Shown here piece after piece: positions 19,482 to 28,387 of a stretch of DNA of 64,000 nucleotides. The DNA comes from Sphingopyxis chilensis (GTDB taxonomy: Bacteria; Pseudomonadota; Alphaproteobacteria; Sphingomonadales; Sphingomonadaceae): the NCBI RefSeq assembly GCF_035930445.1, contig NZ_CP142394.1, positions 3,877,501 to 3,941,500 of the forward strand. Direction: 5' to 3'. Made by a program: the position numbers and the translations under genes. The notes below the pieces were generated by a model. The model ran no database searches, was not told the origin of the DNA, and worked only from the letters and a program-made list of their open reading frames with translations. Numbering within the stretch: position 1 is the first letter of the stretch; the number at the start of each line of letters is the position of its first letter.

Positions 19482-20741
19482 ATGGGAATCGCGAAATTCT
19501 GGCAGCGCCTTCGTGGGAGCGAGCAGATCATGGTCGCGGCTGCGGCCGGCTTCGTCCTGTTCCTGCTGTGGGCGAGCATCGCGCGCGTTGACGAAGTGTC
19601 GCGCGGGCAGGGGCGCGTAATCCCTTCGTCGAAGGTGCAGATCATCCAGTCGTCCGAACCCTCGACGATCCGCGAAATCCTCGTCCGGTCGGGGCAAACG
19701 GTGAAGAAGGGACAATTGCTCGTTCGCCTCGACAATACGACATCGCAGTCCGAACTCGGCCAGCTCGAAACCGAAAACGCCCGTCTCGCACAGCGCGCCG
19801 CGCGCCTTGCGGGCGAAGGCGGCAGCGGCGCGGCTTGCGCCGGGGCCGATTGCGGCGACGAAGCGCGCCTTGCCCAGGTGCGGCGTTCGTCGCTGCAAAG
19901 CCAGCTCGCCGCGCTGTCCGCCAGCGTCGAACAGCGCCGCCGCGACATGGGCGAAGCGCAGGCCACCGCCTCGTCGCTCGAAAGCAGCCTGCGCCTCGCG
20001 CGCCAACAGGTCGCGATGCTCGAACCGCTCGCGGCAAAGGGCGTCGTGCCGCAGACCGAGCTGTTGACCGCGCAGCGCGAGGTCGTCGATATCCAGGGCC
20101 GGCTGGCCGCCGCGCGCCAGGCGATCTCGCGCTCGCAGGCGGCGGTGCGCGAAGCCGGCGCCGAGGTGCAGCGCGCACGCTTCGATTTCCAGCAGGAGGC
20201 GCTCAACGAACGCAGCCAGCTGACGACGAAGATGGCGGTCAACGAGGAAACGATCCGCGGCGCCGAGGGCCGGCTTGCGCGGTCCGAAATCCGCTCGCCG
20301 GCGCGCGGCGTCGTCAACGACCTGCTCGTCAACACACTCGGCGGCTATGTGAACGCGGGTGAACAGATCATGCAGATTGTGCCCTTGGGCGACAAATTGC
20401 TGATCGAGACGCGCGTTACGCCGCGCGACATCGCCTTCATCAAGGTCGGCGATCCCGCGAACGTCAAGGTCACGGCCTATGATTTCTCGATCTATGGCGG
20501 CCTCAACGGCAAGGTCGTGCGCGTGTCGGCCGACAGCATCTATGACGAGGTCGAGCGGCAGGCCTATTTCACCGTCGTCGTCGAAACGTCGAACAGCTAT
20601 CTGACCTCGAACGGCCGGCGCCTGCCGATCACTCCGGGCATGCTATGCGATGTCGAGATCGTGACCGGCAAAAAGTCGGTGCTGAGCTATTTGCTGAAAC
20701 CGGTCTTGAAGGTCAGCGGATCGGCGCTCACCGAACGCTGA
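19482..20741 (+). CDS. HlyD-family periplasmic adaptor of type I secretion
   Basis: This 419-residue protein has a short cytoplasmic start, a transmembrane segment near residues 16-36, a barrel-sandwich (lipoyl-like) half with GQTVKKGQLLVRLD near 70-85, and a long coiled coil at about 90-270. The second lipoyl half and beta barrel follow, with EIRSPARGVV and the C-terminal SYLLKP segment. It bridges the ABC exporter and the TolC-like channel. The ATG lies two bases after the hydrolase stop. The 3' end overlaps the convergent LapG-like gene by 55 bp. One oddity is a short insert with two cysteines (ACAGADC) in the first half of the coiled coil. Confidence 0.93.
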   Translation: MGIAKFWQRLRGSEQIMVAAAAGFVLFLLWASIARVDEVSRGQGRVIPSSKVQIIQSSEPSTIREILVRSGQTVKKGQLLVRLDNTTSQSELGQLETENARLAQRAARLAGEGGSGAACAGADCGDEARLAQVRRSSLQSQLAALSASVEQRRRDMGEAQATASSLESSLRLARQQVAMLEPLAAKGVVPQTELLTAQREVVDIQGRLAAARQAISRSQAAVREAGAEVQRARFDFQQEALNERSQLTTKMAVNEETIRGAEGRLARSEIRSPARGVVNDLLVNTLGGYVNAGEQIMQIVPLGDKLLIETRVTPRDIAFIKVGDPANVKVTAYDFSIYGGLNGKVVRVSADSIYDEVERQAYFTVVVETSNSYLTSNGRRLPITPGMLCDVEIVTGKKSVLSYLLKPVLKVSGSALTER

Positions 20742-21742
20742 TCGTTCAGCGCCAGTGTGTAACTCTTTTCCGACGCGGGGAGGGCGGCAAGGTCCGGCGA
20801 CGGCTGCGCGCCGCGATAGGCGTGGACCCAGCGGCGGTTGCCGCTGAACGACAGCACCGGGCGCACCGCATTGGCCTGGCTCCCGTCGTAAAGCCGGTCG
20901 GTCACATTATCGAGCACCAGCTTGCCGGCATCGGTCTGGACGAGCAGGAAGGCATGGTCGGCGTTGGCGGCAAGATCGCGGAGCAGCACCAGCTTCATCC
21001 GCTCGGCATCGACTCCCGCGGCGCGCAGCATCTGCATCTTCAGGATCGCGAAATCCTCGCAGTCGCCCTTGCCGCGCGCGATCGTCTGCTCGGCGGTCGC
21101 CCAGAAATCGCGCTGGCGGTAATTGCGGTCGTCGCCGACATAGGCGATCTCGCGGTTGACCCACTGGTTGACGCGCGCGAGCAACTCGGGCTCGGCGAGG
21201 CCCGGCGAGGCGTTGGCGCTGCGAAGCTTGCCCTGCATCAGCGCCGCGGGCGCGGCGCGGCGGACGCGGTTCCAGCGGGCGTCGAAGCGCGTGCGCCTGA
21301 CGGGGATCGCGCGCGTGCCGAGTTCGGACGCCGCGTCGGCTTCGGCCAAGGAGGGAAGGATAGAGGGGGCGCTGCAGCCGGTGGCGGGAAGCGCGAAGGA
21401 AATAGGGCGCTGACTTGCGGGTTCGAGCGCCCGCTGGACGGGCGTCCCGGCGAGGCCCGCGGTAACCGGCACGGCGGTCGTTTCCGCCCCCTGCTCCGCC
21501 CGGATACGGTCGAGCGCGCTCGGCGCGCCGCCCAATATGGCGCGCGAAATATCGGCGGGAGCCTGCGTCCCCGCATGGCTCGCGGCGACGGGGCACGCCG
21601 CCTTGCCGCCCGCCAACGTCTTCACGTTGAGCAGCTTGGGCGATGCATGGACGGCGGTTGGCGTCATCGCCGCGGCCGCCATCACGATGGCGACAGGAAG
21701 CCACCGCGACTCGCCGTAGACAGGATGGGCAGACTTGCTCAT
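20687..21742 (-). CDS. LapG-like transglutaminase-fold cysteine protease
   Basis: This 351-residue protein has a signal peptide ending near residue 33 (VHA). Its C-terminal half is a bacterial transglutaminase-like cysteine proteinase domain of the LapG family. The catalytic triad is visible as C228 in GKGDCEDF, H263 in DHAFLLV and D278 in LDNVTD. LapG proteins sit in the periplasm and clip the N-terminal retention module of large adhesins to release them from the surface; LapD restrains them when cyclic di-GMP is high. It is convergent with the type I secretion operon and lies 86 bp downstream of cobU on the same strand. The N-terminal 150 residues are Ala/Pro-rich and longer than in P. fluorescens LapG. 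No LapD is in the window. Confidence 0.87.
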   Translation of the reverse strand: MSKSAHPVYGESRWLPVAIVMAAAAMTPTAVHASPKLLNVKTLAGGKAACPVAASHAGTQAPADISRAILGGAPSALDRIRAEQGAETTAVPVTAGLAGTPVQRALEPASQRPISFALPATGCSAPSILPSLAEADAASELGTRAIPVRRTRFDARWNRVRRAAPAALMQGKLRSANASPGLAEPELLARVNQWVNREIAYVGDDRNYRQRDFWATAEQTIARGKGDCEDFAILKMQMLRAAGVDAERMKLVLLRDLAANADHAFLLVQTDAGKLVLDNVTDRLYDGSQANAVRPVLSFSGNRRWVHAYRGAQPSPDLAALPASEKSYTLALNDQRSVSADPLTFKTGFSK

Positions 21743-21785
21743 GCCGCCCGCTTTGCCGGGGCGAAGTGAGAATCTGCTTCATGGT

Positions 21786-21810
21786 CATGGTAAACAGTGC
21801 GTTCACCATG
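21786..21810. promoter_or_regulatory. 10-bp inverted repeat upstream of LapG-like gene
   Basis: CATGGTAAAC at 21786-21795 pairs with GTTCACCATG at 21801-21810 around a 5-base loop, with one G-T pair. It lies 43 bp upstream of the protease start, between that gene and cobU. No T-run follows in either direction, so an operator or leader hairpin is more likely than a terminator. Confidence 0.45.
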
Positions 21811-21828
21811 ATTGGCGCAGCGTCGAGA

Positions 21829-22350
21829 CTAATGCCGCGGTTTGAGCGTGAGCGGGAGGCCGGCGGTGACCAGCACGACTTCCGCCGCGGTGGCGGCGAC
21901 CGACTGGTTGAGCTGCCCGGCCGCGTCGCGAAACGCCCGCGCCAGTGCGTTGTCGGGCACGATGCCGAGGCCGACCTCGTTGGCGACGAGGATCAGCGTG
22001 CCCTCGAAACGGCCGATCGCATCGCATAATTGCTGCCCGGCGCGCGCGATATTTGCGTCGGCGAGCAGCAGGTTCGACACCCAGAGCGTCAGGCAGTCGA
22101 CGAGCACGACGGCTCCTTCTCCATTCACGGCATCGATTGCGGCGGGCAGTTCGCGCGGCGCCTCGACCGTCGTCCAGCGCATATCGCGGTCGGCGCGATG
22201 GCGCGCGATGCGCTCGCGCATCTCGTCGTCGAAGGCTTCGGCGGTCGCGACGAAGACGGGGTTCGCCCCGGCCGCCTCGGCGCGCGCCTGCGCATAGCGG
22301 CTCTTGCCCGACCGCGCGCCGCCGAGCACGAACAGCGACGGCCCGCTCAT
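21829..22350 (-). CDS. cobU: Adenosylcobinamide kinase/guanylyltransferase
   Basis: The 173-residue protein has a near-N-terminal P-loop GGARSGKS, the VLVDCLTLW segment and [13 protein letters not shown], all hallmarks of CobU/CobP. It phosphorylates adenosylcobinamide and then transfers GMP to give adenosylcobinamide-GDP, the substrate for CobS. The start overlaps the cobQ stop in an ATGA arrangement. It is the last gene of the corrinoid operon. Length is normal for the family. Confidence 0.96.
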   Translation of the reverse strand: MSGPSLFVLGGARSGKSRYAQARAEAAGANPVFVATAEAFDDEMRERIARHRADRDMRWTTVEAPRELPAAIDAVNGEGAVVLVDCLTLWVSNLLLADANIARAGQQLCDAIGRFEGTLILVANEVGLGIVPDNALARAFRDAAGQLNQSVAATAAEVVLVTAGLPLTLKPRH

Positions 22351-23804
22351 CCGCCGATCCCCGCGATCCGCAGCATCGCGTCAACATCGGCGTAGCGCGC
22401 GAACTCGGCGGCGATATCGTCGAGCGCGGTGTCGACATCGGCGGCATAATCGCGTCCGCTTGCCGTGACATCGATCCGCGCGAGTAGCGCGCGGCGCAGG
22501 TCGGCCGACGCGAACAGGCCATGCAGATAGGAGCCGATCACGCGGCCCGCTGGATCGATCGCGCCGTCCTCTGCGCCATCCTCGAGCATCGCCATGCGCC
22601 GCGCCGCACCGGGGCCGCGCGTTTCGCCCATGTGCATTTCATAGCCTTCCACCGGCGCACCCAATGCGGTGCCGCGCACGCGGCGCAATATTTTCGCGGG
22701 CGAGAGTGTCGTTTCGACGTCGAGCAGGCCCAGCCCCTCGACCTCGGCAGGTGCGCCTTCGATCCCCAGCGGATCGGCGATCCGGCGCCCGAGCATCTGA
22801 TATCCGCCGCACAGCCCGACGATCAGCCCGCCGCGCCGGTGGTGCGCCCGGATGTCGATATCCCAGCCCTCGGCGCGCAGCGCGGCGAGGTCGGCGATCG
22901 TCGCTTTCGATCCCGGCAGCACGATCATTGCCGCCTCGGCGGGGATCGGCCGCCCCGGCGGTACCATCACGACCTCGACTCCTGGTTCGAGCTTCAGCGG
23001 ATCGAGGTCGTCGAAATTCGATATGCGCGGCAGGATCGGGCAGGCGATCAGCTTGCGCCCCTCCTGCGGGTCGGCGGCGCGGTCGAGGATCACCGCGTCC
23101 TCGCTTGGCAAGCGCGCCGCCGCGCTCAGCCAGGGAATGACGCCCAGCCCCGGCCAGCCGCTCCGCCGCTCGATCGCGCGATAGCCGTCCTCGAACAGCG
23201 TGGGGTCGCCGCGAAACTTGTTGATCAGGAAACCGCGGATCATAGCCGCGTCGTCGGGCTCGATCACCGCGCGCGTCCCGACGACCGACGCGATCACGCC
23301 GCCGCGGTCGATGTCGCCGATCAGCACGACGGGCACGTTGGCGGCGCGCGCGAAGCCCATGTTGGCGATGTCGCCCGCGCGCAGGTTGATCTCGGCCGGC
23401 GATCCGGCGCCTTCGACGATGATGATGTCGCACTGGCGCCGCAGCCTGTCATGGCTTTCGAGCACCTCGGCCATCAGCGCGCCCCGCGCCTCGCGGAAAT
23501 TGCCGCTGCCCAATGTGCCGCGCACCCGTCCGTGGACGATCAGTTGCGACGTGCGGTCGGCCTGCGGCTTCAGCAGCACGGGGTTCATGTCGCTGTGCGG
23601 CTCCGCGCGGCACGCCAGCGCCTGCAGCGCCTGCGCGCGCCCGATCTCACCGCCGTCGGCGGTGACCGCGGCATTGTTCGACATATTCTGCGGCTTGAAT
23701 GGAAGTACGCGAAGGTCGCGATTGGTCAGACAGCGGCACAGCGCCGCGACGAGCACCGACTTGCCGACATCGGACCCCGTACCCTGCAACATCAGCGCAG
23801 CCAT
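22347..23804 (-). CDS. cobQ: Adenosylcobyric acid synthase
   Basis: The protein of 485 residues begins [16 protein letters not shown], matching the usual start of CobQ/CbiP. An upstream ATG at 23828 would add eight unlikely residues. The N-terminal half is a dethiobiotin synthetase-like ATPase. The C-terminal half is a class I glutamine amidotransferase with the nucleophile in VGLCGGYQ and the His in SYLHGLF. It amidates four side chains of adenosylcobyrinic acid a,c-diamide using glutamine. The start overlaps the end of cbiB by 13 bp. Its presence means the operon can process incomplete corrinoids or belongs to a fuller pathway located elsewhere. Confidence 0.96.
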   Translation of the reverse strand: MAALMLQGTGSDVGKSVLVAALCRCLTNRDLRVLPFKPQNMSNNAAVTADGGEIGRAQALQALACRAEPHSDMNPVLLKPQADRTSQLIVHGRVRGTLGSGNFREARGALMAEVLESHDRLRRQCDIIIVEGAGSPAEINLRAGDIANMGFARAANVPVVLIGDIDRGGVIASVVGTRAVIEPDDAAMIRGFLINKFRGDPTLFEDGYRAIERRSGWPGLGVIPWLSAAARLPSEDAVILDRAADPQEGRKLIACPILPRISNFDDLDPLKLEPGVEVVMVPPGRPIPAEAAMIVLPGSKATIADLAALRAEGWDIDIRAHHRRGGLIVGLCGGYQMLGRRIADPLGIEGAPAEVEGLGLLDVETTLSPAKILRRVRGTALGAPVEGYEMHMGETRGPGAARRMAMLEDGAEDGAIDPAGRVIGSYLHGLFASADLRRALLARIDVTASGRDYAADVDTALDDIAAEFARYADVDAMLRIAGIGG

Positions 23805-24727
23805 GCCGCGCCCCCCGCGATCAGCCACAGGAGCAGGCAGGCGCGCAAATAGACGGCGAGCGCGCGGTCGATATCACCGCCGCCTGCGTCGCTGGCCCCA
23901 TCGCCGATCCATGGCTTGTCGTGCATCACCCCGTCATAGGCGACCGGGCCCGCCAGCCGAAGCCCCAACGCGCCCGCCATCGCCGCTTCGGGCCAGCCCG
24001 CGTTGGGCGAGGCGTGATTGCGCGCGTCGCGCCACATGATGCGCCATCCGCCGCCGACGATACACAGAAGCAGCCCCGACAGCCGCGCGGGAATCCAGTT
24101 CGCGAGATCGTCCGTGCGGGCCGCCGCCCAGCCGAAGGCGCGCCAGCGGTCCTCGCGATGGCCGATCAGGCTGTCTGCGGTGTTCGCCGCCTTATACGCC
24201 CATACGCCCGGCAGGCCGAAGATCAGCAGCCAGAAAAGCGGCGCGGCGACCCCGTCGCAAAAGCTTTCGGCAAGGCTTTCGATCGCGGCGCGCGCGACCC
24301 CGGCTTCGCCCAGCGCGGCGGTGTCGCGGCCGACGATCATCCCGACGGCCGCGCGGGCACCGGGCAGGTCGCCGGCATCGATCCGCTCGCCGACCGCGCG
24401 GACATGATCGAACAGACTGCGCTGCGCAAGCGCCGGCCAAACGAGGATCGCGACGGTAATCCAGCCCCATGCCCCGAAGCGCGCGAGCAGCAGCGTCTGG
24501 ACTGCGAGGCCGGCGCCGCTCGTGCCGAACAACAGCAAGCCAAGCGCCAAAGCACCCAGCGCGCGCCGCCTGGCAAAGCCATATTCGGCCCGGTTCCACC
24601 GCGCCTCGCAGCCGGCGATGATCCGCGCGAACAGCCCGACCGGATGGCCGACGCGTCGATAGAGCGCGCGCGGCCAGCCGAGCGCCGCGTCGAGCGCGAG
24701 CGCGGTGAGCGCGACGGGCTCAGCCAC
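23792..24727 (-). CDS. cbiB: Adenosylcobinamide-phosphate synthase
   Basis: This integral membrane protein of 311 residues joins aminopropanol phosphate to cobyric acid. It shows CbiB motifs such as [30 protein letters not shown] and [15 protein letters not shown] chose the GTG at 24727, where the family sequence begins; the frame upstream is translation of the preceding gene's end. The GTG overlaps the stop of the threonine-phosphate decarboxylase gene by eight bases. The gene is called cobD in Pseudomonas nomenclature. Confidence 0.94.
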   Translation of the reverse strand: MAEPVALTALALDAALGWPRALYRRVGHPVGLFARIIAGCEARWNRAEYGFARRRALGALALGLLLFGTSGAGLAVQTLLLARFGAWGWITVAILVWPALAQRSLFDHVRAVGERIDAGDLPGARAAVGMIVGRDTAALGEAGVARAAIESLAESFCDGVAAPLFWLLIFGLPGVWAYKAANTADSLIGHREDRWRAFGWAAARTDDLANWIPARLSGLLLCIVGGGWRIMWRDARNHASPNAGWPEAAMAGALGLRLAGPVAYDGVMHDKPWIGDGASDAGGGDIDRALAVYLRACLLLWLIAGGAAWLR

Positions 24728-25688
24728 GGCCAAGCGCGGCGTCGAGCCGCGCGAGCGCCGCGGCGTCGGCGGGCAGGCCGAGGCGCAGCCAGCGCGGCTG
24801 CTCGGCAAAGGGGCGGGTGAGGATCGCGCGCCGGGCGAGATGCTCGAACAGCGCGCGCGCGTCGTCGGCCTCGATCAGGCGGAAGAGGGGACAGGCGCCC
24901 GCCGGGCGATAACCATGTCGCGCCAGCATCGCATCGAGCGCCGCAGCGTCATCGGGGAGGCGGCGCCGCGTCGCGGCGATCCACCCGGAATCGGTATAGG
25001 CGGCGGTGCCCATCGCGATGGCCGCTTGGGACAAGGGCCATGCGCCGAGCCGCGCTCGCAGCGCCGCGACGATCACCTGCGGGGCGAGGACGAAACCGAG
25101 CCGCACCCCCGCAAGGCCGAAGAATTTGCCGAACGATCGAAAGACGATCAGCCTTTGCGCGTCATCGACCGCCGCCGCGACGCTCTGCGTCGGGTCGGCG
25201 TCGGCAAAGGCCTCATCGACGAGCAGCCAGCCGTCGCGGGGGTCGAGCAATTCGCGGATCGCTTCGGCGGCGATGGTGCGCCCGTCGGGATTGTTGGGGT
25301 TGGCGAGGATCAAATGCCCTGCGGCGCCCGGCGCGTCGTCGCGGTCGGTCGCTATGCTGTCCGGAATCATCTCACCATGCGTGCGATATCCGGGAACGAC
25401 ATGGCGTGCGGCGCCCCCGATCAGCGCGCCGACAAGGCGCAACCCGATCTCGCTGCCCGGCACTGCGCAGACGTAACGCGGATCGACCCCGAAACAGGCG
25501 GCGGCGTTGGCTTCGAGCTGTGCGAGGGCCTCGGGCTCGGGCAATCGCCGCCAGTCGAACACCATGCTCGCGGCGCCTGGCCAGGGATGCGGGTTGAGAC
25601 CCGTCGACAGGTCGATCCAGTCGCCTTCGCCGAAATGGCGCTTCGCGGCTTCGATGCCCCCGCCATGCCAGATCCACCGATCGTTCAT
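24720..25688 (-). CDS. cobD: L-threonine-O-3-phosphate decarboxylase, PLP-dependent
   Basis: The 322-residue protein belongs to the fold type I aminotransferase-like CobD (Pseudomonas CobC) family. The N-terminus has the typical WIWHGGG and DLSTGLNPHPWP. NPNNPDG binds the cofactor phosphate region, and the PLP lysine is in FRSFGKFFGLAG. It makes (R)-1-amino-2-propanol phosphate, the linker used by CbiB encoded next. The ATG at 25688 overlaps the cobS stop in an ATGA arrangement. Longer upstream readings are shadows over cobS. Confidence 0.94.
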   Translation of the reverse strand: MNDRWIWHGGGIEAAKRHFGEGDWIDLSTGLNPHPWPGAASMVFDWRRLPEPEALAQLEANAAACFGVDPRYVCAVPGSEIGLRLVGALIGGAARHVVPGYRTHGEMIPDSIATDRDDAPGAAGHLILANPNNPDGRTIAAEAIRELLDPRDGWLLVDEAFADADPTQSVAAAVDDAQRLIVFRSFGKFFGLAGVRLGFVLAPQVIVAALRARLGAWPLSQAAIAMGTAAYTDSGWIAATRRRLPDDAAALDAMLARHGYRPAGACPLFRLIEADDARALFEHLARRAILTRPFAEQPRWLRLGLPADAAALARLDAALGRG

Positions 25689-26404
25689 GCGAAATGCGCC
25701 AGCACCAGCGCGGCTGCGAGGAGCAGGCTTTCGCCGATCTCGATGCCCGCGCCATGCCCGTCGCCCGAAATCCCGCCGATCCGGCGCATCAGCCACCAGC
25801 CCCAGAAAAGGAAGACCAGCGGTGCGGCGAGCAGCGACGGCGATACCCACGCCGCCGCGACGAGCAGCAGGGCCCAGATCAGCAAATCGGCCGGACGCAC
25901 CACATTGCGGAAGCGCGAGCCGAGCCCCGCGTGCAGGTCGGGCAGCACGCGCGACCATATCAGCGGGCCGATCCGCGCCGCGAAAGGCACGAGCGCGATG
26001 GCGACGAACGCCTCGCGCTCGAGCAATGCGTGGAGCAGCACCAGCTTGGCGATCAATTGCAGGGCGATCGCGACCACCGCGAAGCTCCCGGCATGCGGGT
26101 CGCCCAGCACCGCGAGCAGCCGGTCGCGGTGCTTGTGCGCCGCACCGCTCGCGTCGGCGATGTCACCCAGCCCGTCGAGGTGCAGCGCGCCGGTGACGGC
26201 GCCCCATACGACCAGCGCCGCAAGCGCGCCGGTCCATGGATCGATCCGCGCCCCGGTCCAACCCGCGCCGGCGACGAGAATACCGACGATCAGCCCGACA
26301 GCGGGAAACCAGCGCATCGACGCCGCGAATTCGTCGCTCGACACCGCGACGCGCGGGGTCGGCAGCCGCGTCAGGAACTGGATCGCGATAATCAGCCCTT
26401 TCAT
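25685..26404 (-). CDS. cobS: Adenosylcobinamide-GDP ribazoletransferase (cobalamin synthase)
   Basis: The 239-residue protein has about six hydrophobic segments and the CobS motifs FLTRLP near the start, GALHLDGLGDIADA near 93-106, and GDGHGAG near the C-terminus. It joins alpha-ribazole (phosphate) to adenosylcobinamide-GDP in the inner membrane. Both ends overlap neighbouring genes by four bases. Length is normal for the family. Confidence 0.95.
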   Translation of the reverse strand: MKGLIIAIQFLTRLPTPRVAVSSDEFAASMRWFPAVGLIVGILVAGAGWTGARIDPWTGALAALVVWGAVTGALHLDGLGDIADASGAAHKHRDRLLAVLGDPHAGSFAVVAIALQLIAKLVLLHALLEREAFVAIALVPFAARIGPLIWSRVLPDLHAGLGSRFRNVVRPADLLIWALLLVAAAWVSPSLLAAPLVFLFWGWWLMRRIGGISGDGHGAGIEIGESLLLAAALVLAHFA

Positions 26405-26970
26405 GGGTAAAGCCCTGCGATCTGTGCACTTCGCCGCTCACCCGGCCAGACGCGGAGCGAAAGCAGTGCCGCATAGGGGAGGTCGAAGGCCCAGAGCTGG
26501 CGCTGGTCGAATCCGCAAAGATGGTGCAGCGCCGCGCGCATCGCCCCGCCGTGGGTGACGACCAGCGTCGGGACCGGAGACAGATCCGCTATTGCCGCGG
26601 ACACCCGCGCAACCAGCGCCGACCAGCGTTCGCCGCCCGGCGGCGGGTTGGTGTCGGGATCGTCCCAGAAACGGCCGAGCGCCTGCGCGTCGACCGCGCT
26701 GGCTGGCCCGCCGTCCCAGTCGCCGAAATCGAGTTCACGCCAGCGCGGATCGATCGCGAGCGGCACGCCGATCGCGTCGCCGATGACTTCGCCGGCGTCG
26801 CGGCTGCGGCGAAGGTCGGACGCGATCAGGCGTTCGATGCCGAGGCCTCCGGCTTGCGCGGCGCAAGCGGCGATGCCTGCCGCGGTCGGCGAGCCGTCGG
26901 TGCGCCCCATCAGCAGCCCCGGCGTTTCGGGCGCGCCGTGGCGCAGCAAATGAAGCGCGAAGCCGCTCAC
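26401..26970 (-). CDS. cobC: Alpha-ribazole phosphatase-like histidine phosphatase
   Basis: The protein of 189 residues starts at a GTG that overlaps the cobT stop (GTGA). It is a phosphoglycerate mutase-like histidine phosphatase with the catalytic LLRHGAPE near residue 10, the second arginine in SDLRRSRDAGE, and the late VTHGGAMRA. In this operon it most likely dephosphorylates alpha-ribazole phosphate or adenosylcobalamin phosphate. The family has many substrates, so context carries the specific call. Confidence 0.87.
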   Translation of the reverse strand: MSGFALHLLRHGAPETPGLLMGRTDGSPTAAGIAACAAQAGGLGIERLIASDLRRSRDAGEVIGDAIGVPLAIDPRWRELDFGDWDGGPASAVDAQALGRFWDDPDTNPPPGGERWSALVARVSAAIADLSPVPTLVVTHGGAMRAALHHLCGFDQRQLWAFDLPYAALLSLRVWPGERRSAQIAGLYP

Positions 26971-27983
26971 AGCGACGCCGAAACCTGCGCCTCGGCAAAG
27001 GTCGCCATCCGGTCGTGCGCCGCGAGCGCGCTGCGGACGATATTGGCCGCGACCGCCGCGCCGCTGCCTTCGCCGAGCCGCATATCGAGCGACAGCAAAG
27101 GGTCGAGTCCGAGCAATGCCAGCAGGCGCTTGTGCCCCGGCTCCGCCGAGCAATGGCCCGCGATGCAATGGCCGACGATCGCGGGATTCTCCGCCGCCAG
27201 CGGCGCGATTGCCGATGTGCAGATAAAGCCGTCGAGCAGCACCGGAACGCCCAGCTGGCGCGCGCGCACGATGGCGCCCGCGATTGCCGCGATCTCGCGC
27301 CCGCCGACGCGGCGCAGCGTTTCGAAAGCCGAGCGCGGCGCAGCGCCATGGAAGGCGAGTGCGCGTTCAATCACCTCGATCTTGCGCGCGACGCCGTGGC
27401 CGTCGACCCCGGTCCCCGGGCCGACCCATCCCGTCACGCCGCCGGCAAAGCTGCGCGCGCAGAGCGCGGCGGCGGCGGTCGAATTGCCGATACCCATCTC
27501 GCCGAGCAGGATCAGGTCGAGATCGGCCTCGACCACCGCCGCGCCGCGGTTCAGCGCGTCGAGGCATTCGGCCTCGGCCATCGCGGGGGCGTTCGTGAAA
27601 TCGGCGGTCGGCCGCTCGAGGTCGAGCGCGACCACCGTCAGCTCGACCCCCGCCGCCTCCGACAAGGCGTTGATCGCTGCGCCCCCGTTCGCGAAATTGG
27701 CGACCATCTGCGCGGTTACGCTCGGCGGAAAGGCGCTGACGCCGTGGATGGTGACGCCGTGATTGCCCGCGAAGATCGCGGCGCGAGCGCGCGCGATCCG
27801 TGGCCGCGCGCGGCCCTGCCAGCCGGCGAAGAAGATCGCCAGATCCTCGAGCCGCCCGAGCGATCCGGCGGGTTTGGTCAGCTCGGCCTGCCGCACGCGT
27901 GCATCGGCGGCGGCATGGGCATCGGGGTCGCGCAGCTCGGCGAGAGCGGCCTCGAAGGCTTCGATCGACAGAAAACAGGTCAT
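26967..27983 (-). CDS. cobT: Nicotinate-nucleotide-dimethylbenzimidazole phosphoribosyltransferase
   Basis: The 338-residue protein shows the CobT motifs TKPAGSLGRLE, FAGNHGVT, GEMGIGNSTAAAAL, and RLGEGSGAA, which holds the catalytic glutamate. It activates the lower ligand to alpha-ribazole phosphate. The ATG at 27983 overlaps the stop of the DUF1636-like gene in ATGA fashion. Pseudomonas literature calls this gene cobU. Confidence 0.96.
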   Translation of the reverse strand: MTCFLSIEAFEAALAELRDPDAHAAADARVRQAELTKPAGSLGRLEDLAIFFAGWQGRARPRIARARAAIFAGNHGVTIHGVSAFPPSVTAQMVANFANGGAAINALSEAAGVELTVVALDLERPTADFTNAPAMAEAECLDALNRGAAVVEADLDLILLGEMGIGNSTAAAALCARSFAGGVTGWVGPGTGVDGHGVARKIEVIERALAFHGAAPRSAFETLRRVGGREIAAIAGAIVRARQLGVPVLLDGFICTSAIAPLAAENPAIVGHCIAGHCSAEPGHKRLLALLGLDPLLSLDMRLGEGSGAAVAANIVRSALAAHDRMATFAEAQVSASL

Positions 27984-28387
27984 TCGCCAACAAATCCCGG
28001 TGGTGGTGTCCGAGCGATGAAATGGCCTTTGACGCCCTCGGGCCACAGCGAATAGGCGACGCGACCATGCGCGCTCGCCGCATAATGGACGGCATAGTCG
28101 AGAATCGCGCGCGCTGAGGCCTCGTCGCCGCCGAACCGCCCAAGCACATAGCCGATCTTGCCCGGCGCGCGCAGATGGACGGTGCAATGATCCTGGCAGG
28201 CAAAGAGGCATGCCATGTCCTGCACCGCGATCCCGGCGTAGCGCGGCTCGGCGAGCTTGAGACGCTTCAGCGCCGCGACCAGCCGCGCGCCGCCACGCAC
28301 GCCTTCGGCATCGACTTGGGCCGCGCGGCTGTGGCGGCAGCTATTGCACACCACCACCGCGGGCCCGGGATCGACGCGTGTCAGCAT
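27980..28387 (-). CDS. DUF1636 family putative metal-binding protein
   Basis: This 135-residue protein has an N-terminal VVVCNSCRHS and a second cysteine cluster, CLFACQDHC, near residues 60-68. Those features fit the DUF1636 family of small ferredoxin-like or metal-binding proteins often found in cobalamin gene clusters. Its role is unknown; metal delivery or redox help in corrinoid metabolism is plausible. Its ATG overlaps the btuB stop by one base (TGATG) and its stop overlaps cobT. Confidence 0.85.
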   Translation of the reverse strand: MLTRVDPGPAVVVCNSCRHSRAAQVDAEGVRGGARLVAALKRLKLAEPRYAGIAVQDMACLFACQDHCTVHLRAPGKIGYVLGRFGGDEASARAILDYAVHYAASAHGRVAYSLWPEGVKGHFIARTPPPGFVGE

